DNA of 15,616 nucleotides from Grammothele lineata (GCA_002150815.3 NDFF03000194.1:1-15616); one strand, 5' to 3'. Positions 1-9,897 are shown, counted from the stretch's first letter. The notes: a model not told the origin generated them from the sequence alone. Numbers and translations: made by a program.

Positions 1-237
1 CCCCACCGGTGGTAAGTATCTCGCGCCCATCGACGGCCGAGCGATATTGAGTCTTACCTCTGTACTTCTGCTCGGATAAGGTTTAGCTTAGGACCGTGTG
101 GACTGTTATCAAAGGAATGATGATGGACTTAATAGCCCTGTTTAGTATCCTATTAACGGAGATCAAACAACCTACTTACAAACGTTTACCATGCATGGAC
201 TGCTCGTTCAAACGGTTTATGGTCGATGCGCGAGGTC

Positions 238-415
238 CGGACCCGGCGCCTGTCGGCGCCCTCCCGTCTCGGGCCGCCCCTTTCGGTTATCTAGCCTACA
301 ACTCCGCCGGCCGAGGGTCATTTTCAGGCATATCAGATCGGCCCCTCCGGGGCCCATTTTCGGTGATCTGGATGTAACCTTCCGGGCCCTGCGGGCCCGT
401 TTTCGGTGATCCTGG
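238..415. repeat. Cluster of GC-rich palindromes with a degenerate tandem motif
   Basis: GGCGCC TGTC GGCGCC near 245-260, GGCCCC TCC GGGGCC near 340-354 and GGGCCC TGC GGGCCC near 384-398 are stem-forming inverted repeats whose arms are themselves palindromic hexamers. The last two are each followed by TTTTCGGTGATC (about 357 and 400, 43 bp apart). A weaker match, TTTTCAGGCATATC, starts at 321. This looks like a degenerate tandem repeat of about 36-43 bp. Its origin is unknown; it may be a fragment of a dispersed element. Confidence 0.6.
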
Positions 416-1318
416 CATGTGCCATATGGGCGGTTATTCAGGGGTCCTGGCAACACGCGAGCGGGCGAAGACCGGCTGCGCCGCCTCGACGGACGATCCT
501 CGTCCCCGGCTGCTCCTTTGTTCCAGCCCACTTCGTGCGCGGGGCCAGCGTATATCATCCACCCCGATCTTTCCTCTCAACCTCCATGTTTGGTGTTCTT
601 CAAGATGTCGAGCAGATGACACGACAATACTCCTGCAATACCCACCCCCAGGAACGCCGATCAGCTGCGGGTCTTGCATGATCTGTTTCGAGGTCCAAGC
701 CGCTCCAAGTACTAACTGTCATTGGCACGATTTGTTGATCACTTTCCTCCGTCTGGAAATCGCTCAAACAAACCCGACCCACACCCACGACACTGCTCCT
801 TCCGAAGTGAACACACGACGGACGCACGAGCATTGAAATATTGACAATTGGTACCTATTGTAGCGCGGGGCACTCTGGGCCTTCTCAGACGGAGATGCTT
901 GCGAAGGATGCAAACCTTCCTCGACCTTCGCTTGCTTCCCCGCCAGAAGGCAGGCCTCGCCCTCACGACGAGGAAAGGCCATGTTCTCTGTATGGTCAAG
1001 TAATTCGTTCTCACATCCAACTACCTGTTCTTCGCCGAAACGAGCCGGCATTCTCACGTGCAGGCCTGAAGTCAACTTTTTGAGAGCCTCAAGGCTTGAG
1101 GTCAATTATACACCCATAACCTGCGTTATGCGTTTTGCAGCTCCTGCTACTTCCTCTCCTCCTTACACCACTCATGTTTAGAGGCACAATGCTCAATGAC
1201 ACGGTCCAGACGCTCGCTCCGGTCTTACGCGTACTCGGTACGCGATCACAGGGTCTCTTGACCCGTGAGCGTGTCAGTCCAGTTCTCGTGACTCTCCTCG
1301 CCCGCCCACCCACGCCCG

Positions 1319-1326
1319 TATAAATA
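1319..1326 (+). promoter_or_regulatory. TATA box of the HOT/ADHFE1 gene
   Basis: TATAAATA lies 78 bp upstream of the chosen ATG (1404). It is followed by a C/T-rich stretch (CTCTTTCCCCCCTC) of the kind often found at fungal transcription starts. This places transcription start at roughly 1350-1380 and argues against the in-frame ATG at 1326, which overlaps the TATA region. Confidence 0.65.
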
Positions 1327-1403
1327 TGCAGAGGCGCACGGGAGCCCATTCCGTCCCGCTCTTTCCCCCCTCGTCGCCTTCCACACTGTGCTCGTCGCCG
1401 ACG

Positions 1404-3543
1404 ATGTCGTCCTCCGCCGCCGCCTCCAGAAACACCATCCGGCGCCTCATCTCCGCCGCCCAGCACACGGCCTGCCCCTGTCACGGCTGCCGGGCCGGCG
1501 GCGCCCACAACCCCTTCCACGCCCTCCAGCAGATGCGGAAGTTCGCGACTCCCGTCGACGCGCTGCCCGTAGAGAAGGAGTATGCGTTCGAGGTGCGTGT
1601 GTTCGTCTTTGTCTGGGCTACGTCAAGGGCTAAGCACGAATGGGGGCGTGCAGGTCGCCGCAGCGAACCTACGCTTCGGTGAAGGGGTGACCCGTGAGGT
1701 CGGGATGGACTTCAAGAACATGGGAGCACGCAAGGTGCGTGTCTCCCCAGCTGTCGGGGGTTTCGGCCGTTTACCGTGAGTGCTCTAGGTGGCTGTCTTC
1801 ACCGACACTAATGTCGCGAAGCTGCCCGCGGCCAAAATGGTACGTAATGAGGTCATATCTACGTTCACTACGCAGGCTGGCCGACTGAGCCCGAAACGAC
1901 AGGCTATCGCGTCGCTGGAATCTCAAGAAGATTTGCCGTTCGAGGTCTACGACCGTGTGGTTGCGGAACCTACTGAGGCCAGCTGGCGCGACGCGATCGC
2001 CTGGGCGAGGCAGCATGACTGCAGCCACTACCTAGCGTGAGCAGATGCTAGCCTGAGCGCCCCGGATCGCACTCAATTGGCATTTCCAACCACACCACAG
2101 AGTCGGAGGCGGAAGTGTAATGGATACAGCAAAAGCCGCCAACCTGTGAGTCTTCCGGCAAGGAGTATTACACGCAGCACCCACTGACGTCATACTATCC
2201 TAGGTTCTCCGTTTACAAGGATGCCGACTTGTTTGACTTCATCAACGCGCCGGTTGGCAAAGGACTGCCAATCAAGGAGAAGCTCAGGCCGCTCATCGCA
2301 GGTTTGCTGTTCGACACTGCTTACGAGGGATGCGCATCGCTAACATGAGAGGATCTGCAGTTCCTACGACCGCGGGTACCGGCTCGGAAACTACGGGGAC
2401 GGCCATCCTTGACATTACGTCGATGGCGTTCAAGACTGGGATTGCCAGCCGAGCGATGAAACCGGTTCTGGGCATCGTCGACACTCTGAACACCCGCACA
2501 TGCTCTCGGGGTACGCATACAAAGTACTTAGTTCGTCCCCAGCTTCCCTGATCATATGCACTGCAGAACTGCACATCAGCGCTGGCCTCGACGTTCTCTT
2601 CCACAGCCTGGAGAGCTACACCGCAATCCCGTGAGCTCCATGAAGCCTGGTCGCACCTGTTTGTGTGACTGACTGGTGGCAGGTACAACGAGCGCACGCC
2701 CCGGCCATCAAACCCCATCCTTCGCCCTGCGTACCAAGGCAGCAACCCTGTCGCGGACATCTTCTCGATGTGGGCTTTGCAAACCACTGTGAAGCACCTC
2801 CCTCGGATCTCGAAAGATCCGGGGAACTTCGAATCGTTATCTCAGATGATGTATGTTCTTGTATCATGGCTACCACACTACCCTCGACCTTACTATGTCT
2901 CCTTACGACAGGTTGGCCGCCTCCTTCGCTGGTATTGGTTTCGGCAATGCCGGCGTCCACCTTTGTCACGGTATCAGCTATCCAGTGCGTCGAACTGCTT
3001 CATCTCGTCGTAGTTCTTCTCTCTGATCCTCTTTCAGATCTCTGGGCTAAACAAGAAGGGGCCAAAGTACAAGTATGCCGGTTACAACGTCGACCACCCC
3101 ATCATCCCACACGGCGTCACGTAAGCCCCCATTCCCATCACACCCGCTCCATCCCGGAAACCTCACACTTTCTACCCCCCTCCAGCGTCGCCCTCCCCGC
3201 CCCCGCCGTCTTCCAATTCACCGCCCCCTCCTCTCCCGACCGACACCGCGAAGCGCTCGCAATCTTCCACGGGGTGACCCCCTCCGACCCCTCGATCACC
3301 GCGATCCCAGACAGCGCGATCGGCGCGCACCTCTTCGAGGCCATCGCGCGCTTCCTCGACGGCCTCGGCGTCCCGCGCGGGCTCAAGGCCGTCGGGTACA
3401 CCAAGGCGGACATCCCTGCGCTCGTGGACGGGACGATCCCGCAGAGGAGGGTGCTCGATCTTGCCCCGGGCATTGGGGATGTGGCGGGCGAGGATGGGAG
3501 GGAGCATTTGACGAGGATTGTGGAGAATTCGTTTGAGTATTGA
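1404..3543 (+). CDS. ADHFE1: Hydroxyacid-oxoacid transhydrogenase, mitochondrial (iron-containing alcohol dehydrogenase family)
   Basis: The family enzyme converts 4-hydroxybutyrate plus 2-oxoglutarate to succinic semialdehyde plus D-2-hydroxyglutarate in mitochondria. My model has 12 exons: 1404-1592, 1654-1734, 1789-1839, 1903-2036, 2101-2145, 2204-2301, 2361-2510, 2567-2630, 2683-2850, 2912-2984, 3038-3120 and 3186-3543. They sum to 1494 nt (497 aa), usual for HOT, and every junction is in phase; introns are 52-65 nt. The N-terminus is rich in Ser, Ala and Arg and lacks early acidic residues, like a mitochondrial presequence. Visible motifs are the nucleotide-binding [12 protein letters not shown], the Fe-ADH signature [10 protein letters not shown], and candidate metal ligands Asp and His in [11 protein letters not shown], His in LCHG and His in IIPHG. 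The C-terminus has the conserved [12 protein letters not shown]6 follows 329 bp downstream on the same strand. Confidence 0.95.
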
Positions 3544-3872
3544 GGATGGTGCAGGAGCAGATCTAGGATCTAGGACGGTGGGGATGACCGTGGGGTAGTA
3601 GCAGACTGGGCGCGTTACTAGTACTTACTTCTCAGTTGTCGGATTGAATCCGCTGTATTATATTTGCTTGAGTCCGGATCGCGTACATCATCTAGTACTG
3701 TTTCGATCATCAAAATGCCTTCTCAGAATCTCAAAGTTCTTCAGAATCCCGCGACCACGCCCAGGGAGATAGCGCCCGCCTTCCCGATCCGGGAACCGAG
3801 ATCGCGAGCTCATCACGGGTTTTGCCAATGACATCAGACATCAACTTGAAGCAAAGCCTGTTCGTGTCCGCC
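3544..3872. other. HOT 3' UTR and HIS6 promoter region
   Basis: A 329-bp spacer between two same-strand genes. It contains a small direct duplication, GATCTAG GATCTAG, near 3560-3573, and an in-frame upstream ATG for HIS6 at 3822. I see no other gene or clear TATA box. Confidence 0.5.
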
Positions 3873-5141
3873 ATGGCCCCGCCCCGTCGCAAATCGGCGT
3901 TCAGACCGTGCATCGACCTGCACAACGGCCAAGTCAAGCAGATCGTCGGCGGCACCCTCAGCGAGGCCCAGCCCGGCGAGCTCAAGACCAATTTTATCGC
4001 GAGGTGCGCCCCCCTCAGGCTCCCCGATCGGATGAGGTTTGCAGCGCGCTCACCTGAGGTTTGCGCGTTCGTTTGGTAGCCAGCCGTCTTCGTATTATGC
4101 GGAGCTGTACAAAACCCATAGCCTAGAAGGTGGACACATCATCAAGCTTGGTCCGGGCAACGACCAGGCTGCGAAGGACTCGCTCGCTGCGTGGCCGGGT
4201 TCGTGTTGTACTGCTATTTTCGTGACGCCGTATGCTAAAATTCGATTCCTCCCTGGATGGGCAGGGCACCTCCAGGTAGGCGGTGGTATCACTGCCGAGA
4301 ATGCTCGCGAATGGCTCGACGCGGGCGCCAGTAAGGTTTGCCATCTCTGGTTACTCGTAAACTCGACGGATGGCTGAATCCCGCGATGCGATACTAAAGG
4401 TTATAGTAACGTCGTATCTCTTTCCCGATGGGAGGTTTTCCCCTGAGAGGTTAATGGTCGTTTCTTCTGCTGCGGGCAAAGATAACCTCGTGGTGGACGT
4501 CAGGTGGATGATCTCTTGCCAGAGGCGAGGAATCTACGCTCAACATGTGGTGTTTTTAGCTGTCGCAGGAGAGACGACAAATGGTTAGTAGCCATGAACA
4601 AGTGGCAAACCATCACAGATATGGAAGTATGCAAAGGTGAGTAAAAAATTGCATTGCTACTCCGAGGAGGCTGATCAAAGGAGCCAGATTCACTTGACAT
4701 GCTCTCCGAGTACTGCAGGTGAGACATGACTGCACTGCGATGTAGGCTCTTCACTGCTGACCCTATCGGCTTTTGAAAGCGAATTCCTCATCCATGCCGC
4801 GGATGTAGAGGGTCTGTGTCAAGGGATCGATCAAGAGCTCGTTACTAGTAGGCTTTCCTGTCCTCTGAGTGTCCTACGGGTATTCAGAGGTCGCACCAAC
4901 AGAGCTTGGCGAATGGGTAACAATCCCGACCACGTACGCCGGCGGAGCGAAGAGCATATCCGATTTAGAGCTGGTCGATCGGCTATCGAAGGGGAAAGTC
5001 GACTTGACCTATGGGAGGTGAGTGCAGGCCGCAATTGCTTTGCTGATCTGTGGTATTGATGTCATCGACAGCTCGTTGGATATTTTCGGCGGCACTTTGG
5101 TCAACTTCGAGGACTTGGTGCGATACAACAAGAAGCAATGA
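3873..5141 (+). CDS. HIS6: Phosphoribosylformimino-5-aminoimidazole carboxamide ribotide isomerase (histidine biosynthesis)
   Basis: Catalyses the ProFAR to PRFAR Amadori isomerisation, the fourth step of histidine synthesis, in the cytosol. My model has nine exons: 3873-4003, 4080-4198, 4265-4335, 4400-4503, 4560-4636, 4688-4718, 4780-4847, 4888-5017 and 5072-5141. They sum to 801 nt (266 aa), normal for eukaryotic HisA-type (beta/alpha)8 barrels, and all junctions are in phase. Motifs are [18 protein letters not shown] near the start (catalytic Asp, first strand), IIKLGPGND, the phosphate-binding [38 protein letters not shown] and the second phosphate loop TYAGGAKS. The start was chosen at GCCATGG, where homology begins; an in-frame ATG at 3822 would add 17 residues. 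Intron 7 (4848-4887) is only 40 nt. Introns 3 and 6 end in AAG. Confidence 0.95.
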
Positions 5142-5560
5142 ACGTAGAAGTAAAGTCGGCGACCACTCCCATAGAGTGGTCCTGTATTTGTGGCAGTAAT
5201 AATACCTGTATCCATACCCACTGACCCCCTGAGCGAAGTGACAGTTGCAACTTCATATCGCCTTGGTGTTTCTCCCTTGCATGCTCGACTCAACCTTCTT
5301 GAGCGAGATCGCAGGACGAACTGTAGCGTGTCTGTATGACACAGGTAGATAATGTATTTGTTATCGTGTAGACACCGATAGGCTAGTTAGAAGATGTAGT
5401 TGCCTGGGTCTCTTAACGGTCATGGTAAATAACGAGGAGCCATTCATTGGAGGAGGTGTGGGTTGACCGCAATGCCACGCGAGCATACTTACGTAATCTG
5501 CCAACCCGAGGCGTTCGGGAGAGCGCGGCCGGTGTGCACTCAGTACTCTCCACACGCACC
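5142..5560. other. HIS6 3' UTR and NDUFA12 promoter region
   Basis: A 419-bp spacer without a supported gene. Several short upstream ATGs precede NDUFA12 and could be small uORFs, but none is convincing. No clear TATA box was seen. Confidence 0.5.
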
Positions 5561-6208
5561 ATGGTGTCCCTTCAGCGGACAATCCGCTCCATCCAGCGTG
5601 TCGGCCTCAGGGAATGGTGGCGTCAGATGCAATACATCGGCGACGCTAAGTCCGGCCGCTTCGTGGGCAAGGACCAGTTGCGTATCTCTCCGGGGTCTTC
5701 GTATTCTGCAGGCTCTAACTGCTGCATTCGCGCAGGTTTGGCAACCGCTACTTCGAGAACATGAACCCTGAGGAGGAGGTTCCTGGTGAGTACACTCCTG
5801 TTTGCTCTGCTTCTGCGTAGATCCGAACCCTGTCTCTAGGCCGTCATCGTTGGGTCGACTACGCGCAGGTATGTCGGAATTCATGACATATGTGCCGCCC
5901 TTTCTAACGTCTCCTACAGCACGATAACAACGCGACCCAAGTTCCCGCTGAGTGGCATTCATGGATTCACCACATTCGCAAGGACCCTCCCCCTGAGGAC
6001 AGCGTCATGCAGAACCTGTCTCCCCCTTGGAAGGCGGTACGTCTTCAGACCTTCTCCCTGTCTATTAGTCTGTGACGAATCACATCCACAGCCCTGGGTG
6101 GAGAACCTGACTGGAACTCGCGGCGCGTATCGCTGCTACAACACCACCCGCCCCAAGTACGAGGCCTGGCAGCCAAAGGTGGCGGCTCGCGAGCAGTCGT
6201 CCGCATGA
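5561..6208 (+). CDS. NDUFA12: NADH dehydrogenase (complex I) accessory subunit NDUFA12 / B17.2
   Basis: A small accessory subunit of the matrix arm of mitochondrial complex I. My model has five exons: 5561-5676, 5736-5785, 5840-5868, 5920-6036 and 6092-6208. They give 429 nt (142 aa), the usual length. Family hallmarks are GLREWWRQMQYIGDAKSG (residues about 15-32) and GKDQFGNRYFEN across the first junction. Further on are GRHRWVDYA, PAEWHSWIHHIRKDPP, and a C-terminal LTGTRGAYRCYNTTRPKYEAW. Introns 1 and 3 carry CTAAC branch sites. Intron 1 uses a non-consensus donor (GTTGCG), but the phase and the restored Gln-Phe-Gly support it. The stop lies 65 bp from the stop of the convergent L2HGDH gene. 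Confidence 0.95.
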
Positions 6209-6273
6209 GGTTCTGGGGTATAGACGTTGCGGGGATAGCATGGGTGATCACGTGTGTATACAATCATTCCTGC

Positions 6274-7810
6274 CTATGCATTCCTGCGGTTTCCTCCCAC
6301 CAACTCGTCCACAACGTATTCCGCAATCGCAAGGGACGACGTCAGGCCTGGACTCTCGATCCCCAGCAAACTGATCATCTCGCCTTCCCCCTCTGCATTC
6401 ACCTTGTCGCGACGGAAGACGAAGTCCTGGAAGCCAGCGCCTGGGCCTACAAGCTTGGGCCTTATGCCACAGTAGTCGGGCTGAAGTCCGTCTGCCGACA
6501 CGCCGGGGAGGTACTGTTTGACGGCCTCGTACATGAGCGGTAGGCGGGCGTCGTCCGGCACGAGATGTTTCTGCCAGAAATCAGCGTCCTCGCTCCCCTC
6601 GGGGGGTTCGAGCCAGTCGAGGTCAGGCCCGAAACGGATCTTTCCTTGCAGGTCAAGGGTCAGATGCGTCCCGAGGGAATGAAAGGCGTGGCTATCCTTG
6701 CCCACAGCGGGACATGGGTAGATTAAATGCGACACGTTCTCCACGCCCGGCCCACGATAGGACGCGTACGAGCCTTTGGCGAAGAACATCGGCAGGCGCT
6801 GCTCCTCCGGTAGGATCGCGTTGAGGACGCGGGGCGCGCTGAGCCCCGTACAGTTGATGACCGTGCGCGCGAGGACAGAGTCGCCCTCGCTTCCATCGCC
6901 CGTCACAAACTGCACGACCAGGCCGGCGTCCTTGCTTCGGTCGATGCGGACGGCGCGTGTGGCATATACGAGCTCGCTGTTGTCGGCGTTGATGATGTCC
7001 TTTTCGAGGCTCTCCATGAGCGCATGAGAGTCGACGATACCTGTCTCCGGGCTCCAGAGCGCGGCTACTATGTCCGGATGCAGGTTGGGCTCGAGCTCGC
7101 GTGCCTCATCCCCACTAATGAGTGATGTGGGAAGGATGGGCCCTTGTGGGCTAGATATACCGTCAGGAAACTTGCGCGAGCTGAGCTTCTGGGCTTTGGC
7201 GTGCAGGGATTCGATGTACGATCGTTGCTCAGCGCGCGCGACGACGAGCTTGCCGACCTTTCTGTGGGGAATTTGGTTCCGCGAGCAGTGTTCGTACATC
7301 AGAGCTCGGCCTCGAAGACAGAGGGATGTCTTGAGGGAGTCCGGTGGGTAATAGAGGCCTGTGGAATTCGCACACGTGAGAACAACCGGAGAAACCGACA
7401 CAGGGAGTACATGCCTGCATGGATGACCTCGGAGTTACGAGCACTGTGATGTGATCAACGAAGAGCTTGTGCGATCATTCTGCATGGGAAAGCACCTTGT
7501 CTCTTCGCCAGCGGTTCTGTTTCTTTCCAGGAGGTAGGTAGTCTTCTCTGGAAACTGGAGGCCCAGTCGTTGGGCGATGGCTAGTCCAACGACGCCTAAA
7601 GCGAAGAGCGTTTGAGTGAGTGCATCTCGACATGAGTTTGTTGAGTGATTTACCGCCGCCTATGACAAGATGGTCTATGGCCCATTCAGGATCCTACGAA
7701 CGTACTTGAGTCAGTCTTACATGTCAACATCCTATCGCGACGATCTGCCAAACCTTGAATCTGAACCGATTATTCGCATTCAAGGCGGTGATGAGCCCTC
7801 GGATCGCCAT
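6274..7810 (-). CDS. L2HGDH: L-2-hydroxyglutarate dehydrogenase, FAD-dependent, mitochondrial
   Basis: Oxidises L-2-hydroxyglutarate to 2-oxoglutarate and passes electrons to quinone; a metabolite-repair flavoenzyme. Exons on the minus strand: 7810-7754, 7693-7654, 7595-7496, 7443-7415 and 7358-6274. They total 1311 nt (436 aa). The first exon encodes 19 residues rich in Arg, Asn and Ala, like a targeting peptide. Then comes the FAD dinucleotide-binding fold: DHLVIGGGVVGLAIAQRL (GxGxxG at about 31-36), ending the second strand at LLERN. NSEVIHAGLYYPPDSLK is restored only by splicing a 29-nt exon. C-terminal CGIRPKL and GIESPGLTSSLAIAEYV are typical of the family. Intron 7359-7414 appears to be GC-AG. 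The first exon rests on a plausible donor (GTTTGG) and start context, not on strong conservation. Confidence 0.92.
7359..7414 (-). other. Probable GC-AG intron in L2HGDH
   Basis: Read on the minus strand, the exon ends ATGCAG and the intron begins GCATGT and ends TTCCACAG (56 nt). Only this choice gives HAG-LYYPPD in phase. The nearby GT, inside GCATGTAC, breaks the frame. GC donors are a known minor class and usually follow a strong AG exon end, as here. Confidence 0.8.
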
Positions 7811-8097
7811 ATCTACTGCATGAGCATACAAGGCAGGCTGAGTAACTCATAACGCAGCATAACGTGGCACAGTGCGGAAGGTTAAATATGAACGTGTATG
7901 CGGCACGCCGGTAACCGTAATCCGGCGATAGGTTCGGATCAAGCCGCCTGCTCCGAACGAAATTTCACTCTCCGTACCACTTCTACTATCTCTAGATTTT
8001 CCAATCGCTATCTCATTCATGCTTCAATCGCTAGTGCATACCTTTCGGTACGTCTAAGTACATCATATGCTCGAGACCACTTCGTTCGTTCCCTACG
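7811..8097. other. Spacer between deaminase-like gene and L2HGDH
   Basis: A 287-bp gap that would hold the L2HGDH promoter and the 3' end of the upstream minus-strand gene. The L2HGDH-strand sequence is AT-moderate and contains no clear TATA box or extra gene. Confidence 0.45.
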
Positions 8098-9897
8098 CTA
8101 TACGGCATCATAGAGGCCAACACTGAACCAGACAGCGTCGGGCCTATCTAACATATCTTGAACGCGGCGCGTTAACAGCACGCGGGCCCATCCTATTTCG
8201 GCGAGAACGTCATCTGTCCACGCGATGAGCCTGGGCTCTACTTCAGAGAGCGTAATAGAACATACCCGAGATGTCTGAAGCCACTGTACTCTGAGAATGT
8301 ATAGACGCCTTCCTCCGCGATATCTCATCGACGAGTCTATCCTTGATATATCCGCTGAGCTTCTCACAGAAGAGCGTTCTGACCGGAGCGCCGTCGGGAA
8401 AACTGGGGCATATCCATGCAGTAGTCTGTCCATGCGTTCCGTGCGTATACACCTCGACTTTGTTATGCTCCCGGTAGGCGGCGAAGTAGAGATCGCAGAA
8501 GGCGCAAGACAACTTCGAGACGCCAATATACGGCAGCATCGCCTGGCCTAGCTGACCGAGATGACATAACAGAGCGCACTCGCAATGAACGTGCTTCAAT
8601 GTTGCTGTACGAAAGAAAAACTGATGAATGGTCCCTAAAGGAGATATGAATAACACAAGCGCACTTTGAACGGCTGCTTTCTCGATTTCGTGAACGAGAT
8701 GTTCGAACTTCTCCGGATGAGAAGGGATAAAGTTCGCTTTGGTATACCCAAAGGCGGAGAATGTGGCCTCGATGTCGTTAGCCGTAAGCTCCACGGTATA
8801 TGGAATGTGTTTGGCGGTGTTAGAGACGCGGTGAATGGAAACACGGTTGCCAAACAAGGCGGAAAGGGCGGGCGTGGTCAGGATCTTGACTATTCCTCGA
8901 TACTCCGAGGAAACAAAGGAAATCTTGTTCAACGTATGTTCGGAGCCTTCCGAGGGACCTCCTTCGTTTTACGGATAGTATGTGCTATCACGAAACTATG
9001 TCATGTGTACAACAAGGGTTACCCACAAGAAAACGTACCTTGGACGAAGCTATTCAAGTACACCGCGTCGTTTCGGAGCACAACAGCAGTAGATGCGATC
9101 ATTACAGATGCATCAAGTAGTGTCCATAGTTCTTCCTCTGTTTCCAATTTCCCAACGGCTTTTTCCTGAAGGGTACGAACGAGAACGTTGAGTCTTGACA
9201 AATGAGTTTGCAGTCCTGGAGAGTTTCGAAGATGTCCCAAAGCAACCCGCTCGCCATCAGACAGTGCGCTCAGGATCGTAGAATCGGGAGGGGCGTTCAA
9301 GATGCAAGTCGTGACGTGATCGAGCTTGTCCATCCAATACCTTTTGGCGACCCTAGCACGTATCCGTTGAACGGAGTACCTGTGGAGGATCGTCTGGAGT
9401 CCGAAGAGAGAGGCGAAGGCGGGTTCCGCGATCCTGTCGCTCTCGGATTCGATGAAGGGAATTTTGGTGATCGCGGCGAGGAAGGCAGCACGATTGGGAG
9501 ACGCGTCGATGGAGGCACGAATACCGATAAGTCGCGTACAGATGTCGTCAAGATGTTGGACGATTACGGGGAGACTTCTGAATTTCCTGCGATGTATAGT
9601 TCGATGTGTCCGCGAGCGTCAAGGACAGCACCGAGTGCAATGACTTGCTGCTGCTAGTCTCCCCTAGGCAGACCAATTCCGCGCACTACTGAGGGAGGGG
9701 ATGACGTGCGCTATATGCTGCTGCGGCTTGTAGACGATGAGTCGAGCGAGCGCATCAAGGATCGCGGCGCGCTTCAAGTCTCCGCTCTTAAAATGACTGT
9801 CGGCAGAATTCTTGCGAGCTTCAGGGTTGATACTAGAAGTGCCGATGCAAGGGCACAGAGATAATTTGGGTCTTGGGAGGTCTTGGAGAGGATCCAT
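8098..9897 (-). pseudogene. Deaminase-fold protein (OTT_1508-like), reading frame broken by one base
   Basis: Minus-strand exons by my reading: 9897-9706, 9653-9039, 8946-8266 and 8213-8098 (about 535 codons). The third exon carries the zinc-binding pattern of the deaminase superfamily: HCE in VHCECALLCHL, then SCAFC in YIGVSKLSCAFCDLYF, followed by a THGTHGQTTAW stretch. The family (fungal OTT_1508-like deaminases) is recognised by pattern only; substrate and role are unknown. In exon 2 the frame encoding DARGHIELYIAGN runs into TAA just after a CCCC run, while the frame encoding VQHLDDICTRLIG continues without a splice site; one missing C would join them. This could be a real mutation or an assembly error. 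The first intron (donor GTCATC) and the AAG acceptor at 8947 are the weakest boundaries. If the indel is an error, this is an intact gene. Confidence 0.65.

Larger units (their letters stand above)
1..1403. other. Intergenic region upstream of HOT/ADHFE1, no supported gene
   Basis: Open frames on both strands are short, overlap one another and resemble no family I know. The left part (about 238-415) holds GC-rich inverted repeats, listed separately. The rest is ordinary mixed-composition DNA ending in a pyrimidine-rich promoter-like stretch with a TATA box. A 17-nt near-repeat occurs at 1062-1078 and 1092-1108, differing only by transitions. A partial exon of a gene lying left of the window cannot be excluded. 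Confidence 0.6.

Noticed and set aside
217..558. Minus-strand open frame of 113 codons
   Set aside because: It runs through GC palindromes, is Arg/Pro/Gly-rich, and looks like a composition artefact.
1326..1403. In-frame upstream ATG for HOT at 1326
   Set aside because: It overlaps the TATA box, and the added residues are low-complexity Ser/Pro with no family counterpart; ATG 1404 starts a good presequence.
3138..3507. Minus-strand open frames over the last HOT exon
   Set aside because: They are shadows of a GC-rich exon whose plus-strand protein is clearly conserved.
8666..9169. Plus-strand open frame of 167 codons
   Set aside because: It is antisense to the deaminase-like exons and spans their intron; the minus strand carries the recognisable motifs.
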